Positions 5,739-7,999 of a stretch of 7,999 bases of DNA are shown here, piece after piece. The notes below the pieces were generated by a model. The model was not told where the DNA came from. It was given only the letters and a program-made list of their open reading frames with translations, and made no database searches. The stretch's first letter is position 1. Every line of letters starts with the position of its first letter. The translations under genes and the position numbers were made by a program. The stretch is from the NCBI GenBank assembly GCA_024256245.1, contig JAKLZD010000062.1, positions 1-7,999 on the forward strand. Reading direction: 5' to 3'. The stretch comes from Candidatus Methylarchaceae archaeon HK01M. Lineage in GTDB: Archaea > Thermoproteota > Nitrososphaeria > Nitrososphaerales > JACAEJ01.

Positions 5739-6653
5739 ATGGAAGGAGTTAAAGGAAGAATCGAAGAGATCAAGGCTGATAGAAACCATGGAGCCAGCTG
5801 GTTATCGAGACGAGCATTAGATACTTTGAAGCTGGTAGCGAAAGAGAGTGATGCTACAACAGCAGATGATTTCATTAAGCACCTGAAGCAGGTTGGAATG
5901 GAACTGATGGAAGCTCGCCCAAGCATGGCACCCTTAACCAACATAATCAGCTATGCCATCCACGATGTCCTAGAGAGCTCAGAGAAAGATCTTAGCTCTT
6001 TGAAGAGATTTACAATTTATAAGGCTGAAGAATTGACTGAAAGCTCTCGGGAGGCTATGCTCAAGGCTGCTGCGAATGTATCAGAACTTATTAGAGAAAG
6101 GGCCACCATAATAACCCATAGCTACAGCTCAACGGTCATAGAAGCCATAAAACGATCAAGAGTGAAAGGTGTTCGGATTATCGTCACTGAATCAAGACCC
6201 CTTTATGAAGGTAGGAAGCTTGCCCATGAGCTCTCATCTCTCAAGATTCCCGTTACTTTGATTATCGATTCTGCTTTAGGTCATTTTACATCTGAAGCCG
6301 ATGTTGCTCTTGTCGGTGCCGATAGTATACTGGCAGACGGTTCAATAATAAACAAAATAGGTACATATACATTAGCATTGGCGGCAAAGGAATCTAAAAT
6401 ACCATTTTATGTTACATGTGAAACATACAAATTCGATGTGAAAAGTTATCTAGGCATGAAGGTTGAGTTGGAGGAGAAGAATGGTTCAGAGATAGTCGAA
6501 GATTTGACAGGAGTAAGTATCAGAAACCCTTATTTTGACATCACTCCACCAAAGTTGGTCACGCGAATAGTTACTAATGAGAGGTCTTTCAAGCCCAGTG
6601 AGATAAGTAGTTACATGGAGAGATTGAAGGCGTATCTTGAATGGTTTATCTAG
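5739..6653 (+). CDS. eIF2B alpha/ribose-1,5-bisphosphate isomerase family protein, isomerase Cys absent
   Basis: The 304-residue product has the two-part family architecture: an N-terminal helical domain (about 1-120, with DRNHGASWLSRRAL and ARPSMAPLTN) and a C-terminal Rossmann-like domain containing ITHSYSSTVIEAI (125-137), VTESRPLYEGRKLA (149-162), VGADSILADGSIINKIGT (192-209), CETYKFD (227-233) and NPYFDITPPKLVT (263-275). The Asp of GAD (Asp195) matches a catalytic residue of Thermococcus R15P isomerase. The position of its catalytic Cys (T-H-C) is Ser128 here (T-H-S-Y-S), as in eIF2B regulatory subunits. I therefore favour an eIF2B-like role or another sugar-phosphate ligand over AMP-pathway R15P isomerase; no RuBisCO or AMP phosphorylase gene is nearby. 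The start ATG fits a leaderless transcript. It converges on the polymerase gene, 12 nt apart. Confidence 0.88.
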   Translation: MEGVKGRIEEIKADRNHGASWLSRRALDTLKLVAKESDATTADDFIKHLKQVGMELMEARPSMAPLTNIISYAIHDVLESSEKDLSSLKRFTIYKAEELTESSREAMLKAAANVSELIRERATIITHSYSSTVIEAIKRSRVKGVRIIVTESRPLYEGRKLAHELSSLKIPVTLIIDSALGHFTSEADVALVGADSILADGSIINKIGTYTLALAAKESKIPFYVTCETYKFDVKSYLGMKVELEEKNGSEIVEDLTGVSIRNPYFDITPPKLVTRIVTNERSFKPSEISSYMERLKAYLEWFI

Positions 6654-6665
6654 ACTTCTGATGGA

Positions 6666-7526
6666 TCATAGGCCACTTAAAATTAGCTTTGGAGGGTTAC
6701 ACTTTTTGATCTTCGCTGCTTTCTCATGTACACCAAGGTTCTTGATAACCCTTAAGGGATATGCTTCTTCGATCTTAAAATGAAGAATTTTCTTTGATGG
6801 GACAGGAATCGATGTTAAACCTGTTTTATAGTGAATCGAAAAAGGAGCCCTGATATCCCCCATAGGCTTTAGTGAAGACCAGTCGACCAAGATTTGGGGG
6901 GCTCTCTTTTTCTTATGGGCTACAGTCGATGTTGTCATCTTCCTACCATGATGTACTATGTCAGGGAACATAGAAATCATGGAATCGAACTTGTCTTGGA
7001 GCCTTTCCTCCAAAATACTCTGTATAGCTATCGTCATATCTCGATATATCTTGAATACATCTCCTTTACTTCTCAATTCACTGTTGTCGAAGCTTGCCCA
7101 TACCTGAAAGCCTCTTGAACCACTGAACTTCGCCATAGATTCAACTCCTAACTCTGTAAGGAGGTTTGAGAGTTCCAAGGTAACGTATTTTATGAAATCG
7201 AAGGCCATTGGGCTCTTCATCACCTCTGAGCCTGCATCCAAATCCAGAATGAAGAAGTCTGGTTCATCAACACCTATTTTATGTACGTAAGGTATGAAAT
7301 CTATGCAGTGATCGAAAACGAGAGATAAGAGCTGATCCTCTGAGTCTATAGTTAGAAAGACAGGTTTGGGCTTATACTTGGCATATCGGACGAAGATAGA
7401 GGTGATATCTCTTACAGGGTCTCTCTTTCCGGAGAAGATCTTAACTGCAGAGACAGCCCTATTCTTAAGGAAGGGGAGCATCGATCTTGCTACATAAGGA
7501 TAGTATTTCTTGGCCAACCAAACCAT
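6666..7526 (-). CDS. Stand-alone LigD-PolDom/AEP primase-polymerase-like protein
   Basis: The product (286 residues) belongs to the archaeo-eukaryotic primase superfamily, nearest the polymerase domain of LigD used in non-homologous end joining. It opens with the LigD-like helix YYPYVARSMLPFLKNRAVS (8-26). Motif I is FILDLD (metal ligands Asp95 and Asp97), motif II region is KFSGSRGFQVW (133-143), and the third acidic residue is Asp215 in ILVDWSSLK, followed by RAPFSIHYKTGLTSIPV, which recalls both LigD (APYS) and archaeal PriS (SLHGKTGL). The motif II His expected after SGS-K/R-G-x is Gln141, so nucleotide binding may be altered. Length is normal for an isolated PolDom. No Ku, ligase or nuclease gene is visible in the window. 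ATG 7526 retains the conserved first helix. Confidence 0.82.
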   Translation of the reverse strand: MVWLAKKYYPYVARSMLPFLKNRAVSAVKIFSGKRDPVRDITSIFVRYAKYKPKPVFLTIDSEDQLLSLVFDHCIDFIPYVHKIGVDEPDFFILDLDAGSEVMKSPMAFDFIKYVTLELSNLLTELGVESMAKFSGSRGFQVWASFDNSELRSKGDVFKIYRDMTIAIQSILEERLQDKFDSMISMFPDIVHHGRKMTTSTVAHKKKRAPQILVDWSSLKPMGDIRAPFSIHYKTGLTSIPVPSKKILHFKIEEAYPLRVIKNLGVHEKAAKIKKCNPPKLILSGL

Positions 7527-7655
7527 AACATATAATTATAGGATTGAACCTAATCATTGCGTTCTCTTCGCTTAATTTTAGTTAATAACTGATTACATTG
7601 AGATTTGATCTTTAAGCCTGCTTCCAGTGTATTCTCTTGCTATACCTTGCTGTAT

Positions 7656-7692
7656 GGGCCACTAGGGAAAGGGTGGGCGGCAGGGTAGTGCC
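7656..7692 (+). other. GC-rich G-quadruplex motif inside an imperfect hairpin
   Basis: In the 190-nt spacer 7527-7715, the plus strand has four GGG tracts in 7665-7685 with loops of 3, 1 and 5 nt, a canonical quadruplex pattern, plus a fifth GGG at 7656-7658. The block is flanked by GGCCACT (7657-7663) and AGTGCC (7687-7692), which can pair with a single bulged C and would hold the G-rich part in the loop. It stands out sharply from the AT-rich surroundings. It could be a structured RNA, a regulatory DNA element upstream of the polymerase gene, or the antisense of a 29-codon open stretch. The rest of the spacer shows nothing I can assign. Confidence 0.45.
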
Positions 7693-7715
7693 TTTATCAA
7701 TCTCTTAACTTACAA

Positions 7716-7999
7716 TCATTCAAAAGAAGAGCGCAAACAATTCCAAGTGATTGCTTGCATATATGGTTCCCATAATACTCCAATCCTGACGTTCAATGGT
7801 TTGTAATCATCGAGGGAGAGGCCAATGGTTTCAAGGAATTTTTGTTCAATAGAAGTAAGCCACGAAATATTTAACAATATAGTATCTCTTAGATGAGCTG
7901 TGAAAAAAAGCAAATATAACACTTTAAAATATCTTGAAAGCAACTTTATTAAGTTTTGATCAGCTAGTATTATATCTGATTTTTGAATTAAAGCTCTAA
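7716..7999 (-). CDS. Unrecognised protein, C-terminal part, runs off the right edge
   Basis: A minus-strand frame stays open from the right edge to TGA at 7716-7718, giving 93 codons with no start needed in the window; a TTG at 7941-7943 lies inside it but nothing marks it as the true start. The visible product begins RALIQKSDIILADQNLIKLL, is rich in Leu, Ile and Phe, and ends SLDDYKPLNVRIGVLWEPYM followed by about 15 residues. I do not recognise a family: the middle (KVLYLLFFTAHLRDTILLNISWL) is hydrophobic, but charged residues break it and it is not a convincing membrane helix. The composition is protein-like and the frame is long for this AT-rich stretch, so a real 3' gene end is more likely than chance. 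It shares a strand with the polymerase gene but is separated by 190 nt. Confidence 0.4.
   Translation of the reverse strand, partial: RALIQKSDIILADQNLIKLLSRYFKVLYLLFFTAHLRDTILLNISWLTSIEQKFLETIGLSLDDYKPLNVRIGVLWEPYMQAITWNCLRSSFE

Noticed and set aside
7530..7541. TATA-like AT-rich element just before the polymerase gene
   Set aside because: Its centre is only about 9 nt from the ATG, so it would start transcription inside the gene and remove the conserved first helix; the true promoter is probably further upstream but I cannot identify it with confidence.
7640..7700. Possible tRNA or box C/D sRNA in the GC-rich block
   Set aside because: No T-loop GGTTCRA, cloverleaf pairing, or RUGAUGA/CUGA box pair could be found.
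1..7999. CRISPR array, insertion sequence ends, toxin-antitoxin pair or complete restriction-modification system
   Set aside because: No regularly spaced long repeats, no transposase with terminal inverted repeats, and no methyltransferase or toxin/antitoxin gene were seen; the single nuclease-like gene is not enough to call a defence system.

Overview
This window reads as part of a compact archaeal chromosome. The evidence is a TATA-box binding protein gene, an ER/archaeal-type signal peptidase with a Ser-His active site, an eIF2B-like protein, a stand-alone archaeo-eukaryotic-primase (AEP) polymerase domain, and AT-rich TATA-like boxes about 24-31 nt ahead of start codons with little or no leader (ATG, GTG and TTG starts). 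The TBP has no acidic tail and ends in LMIY; to my memory it is closest to TBPs of the thaumarchaeal/TACK group. That placement is inference, not a computed result.

Layout. Positions 1-677 hold no intact gene but several decayed fragments: a possible integrase piece (minus), the C-terminal end of a small Cys/His zinc-binding protein (minus), and the C-terminal half of a GNAT acetyltransferase (plus). The last two are truncated at the same point, about 381-391, as if one deletion removed both 5' ends and a shared divergent promoter. From 678 the region is dense: pyrE (plus) runs convergently into tbp (minus), followed by signal peptidase (minus). A divergent wHTH-plus-Mrr-like nuclease (plus) ends 3 nt from an ABC-2 permease (minus), which overlaps its ATPase gene by 4 nt. 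Divergent from the ATPase is an eIF2B/R15P-isomerase-family gene (plus), which converges on a LigD-PolDom-like polymerase gene (minus). A 190-nt spacer with a GC-rich G-quadruplex motif in a potential hairpin loop separates this from an unrecognised open frame that runs off the right edge (minus).

How the genes relate. Only the ABC ATPase and permease form a clear functional pair, a two-gene exporter operon. The others look like housekeeping genes packed in divergent and convergent pairs: pyrimidine synthesis, basal transcription, protein secretion and nucleic-acid processing. No complete new defence or mobile system is visible. The items most worth checking are the polymerase with Gln in place of the AEP motif II His, the eIF2B-family protein lacking the R15P-isomerase Cys, an 11-bp-phased AAGTGA array upstream of tbp, a perfect 15-bp palindrome between divergent promoters, and the double-truncation scar at the left end.
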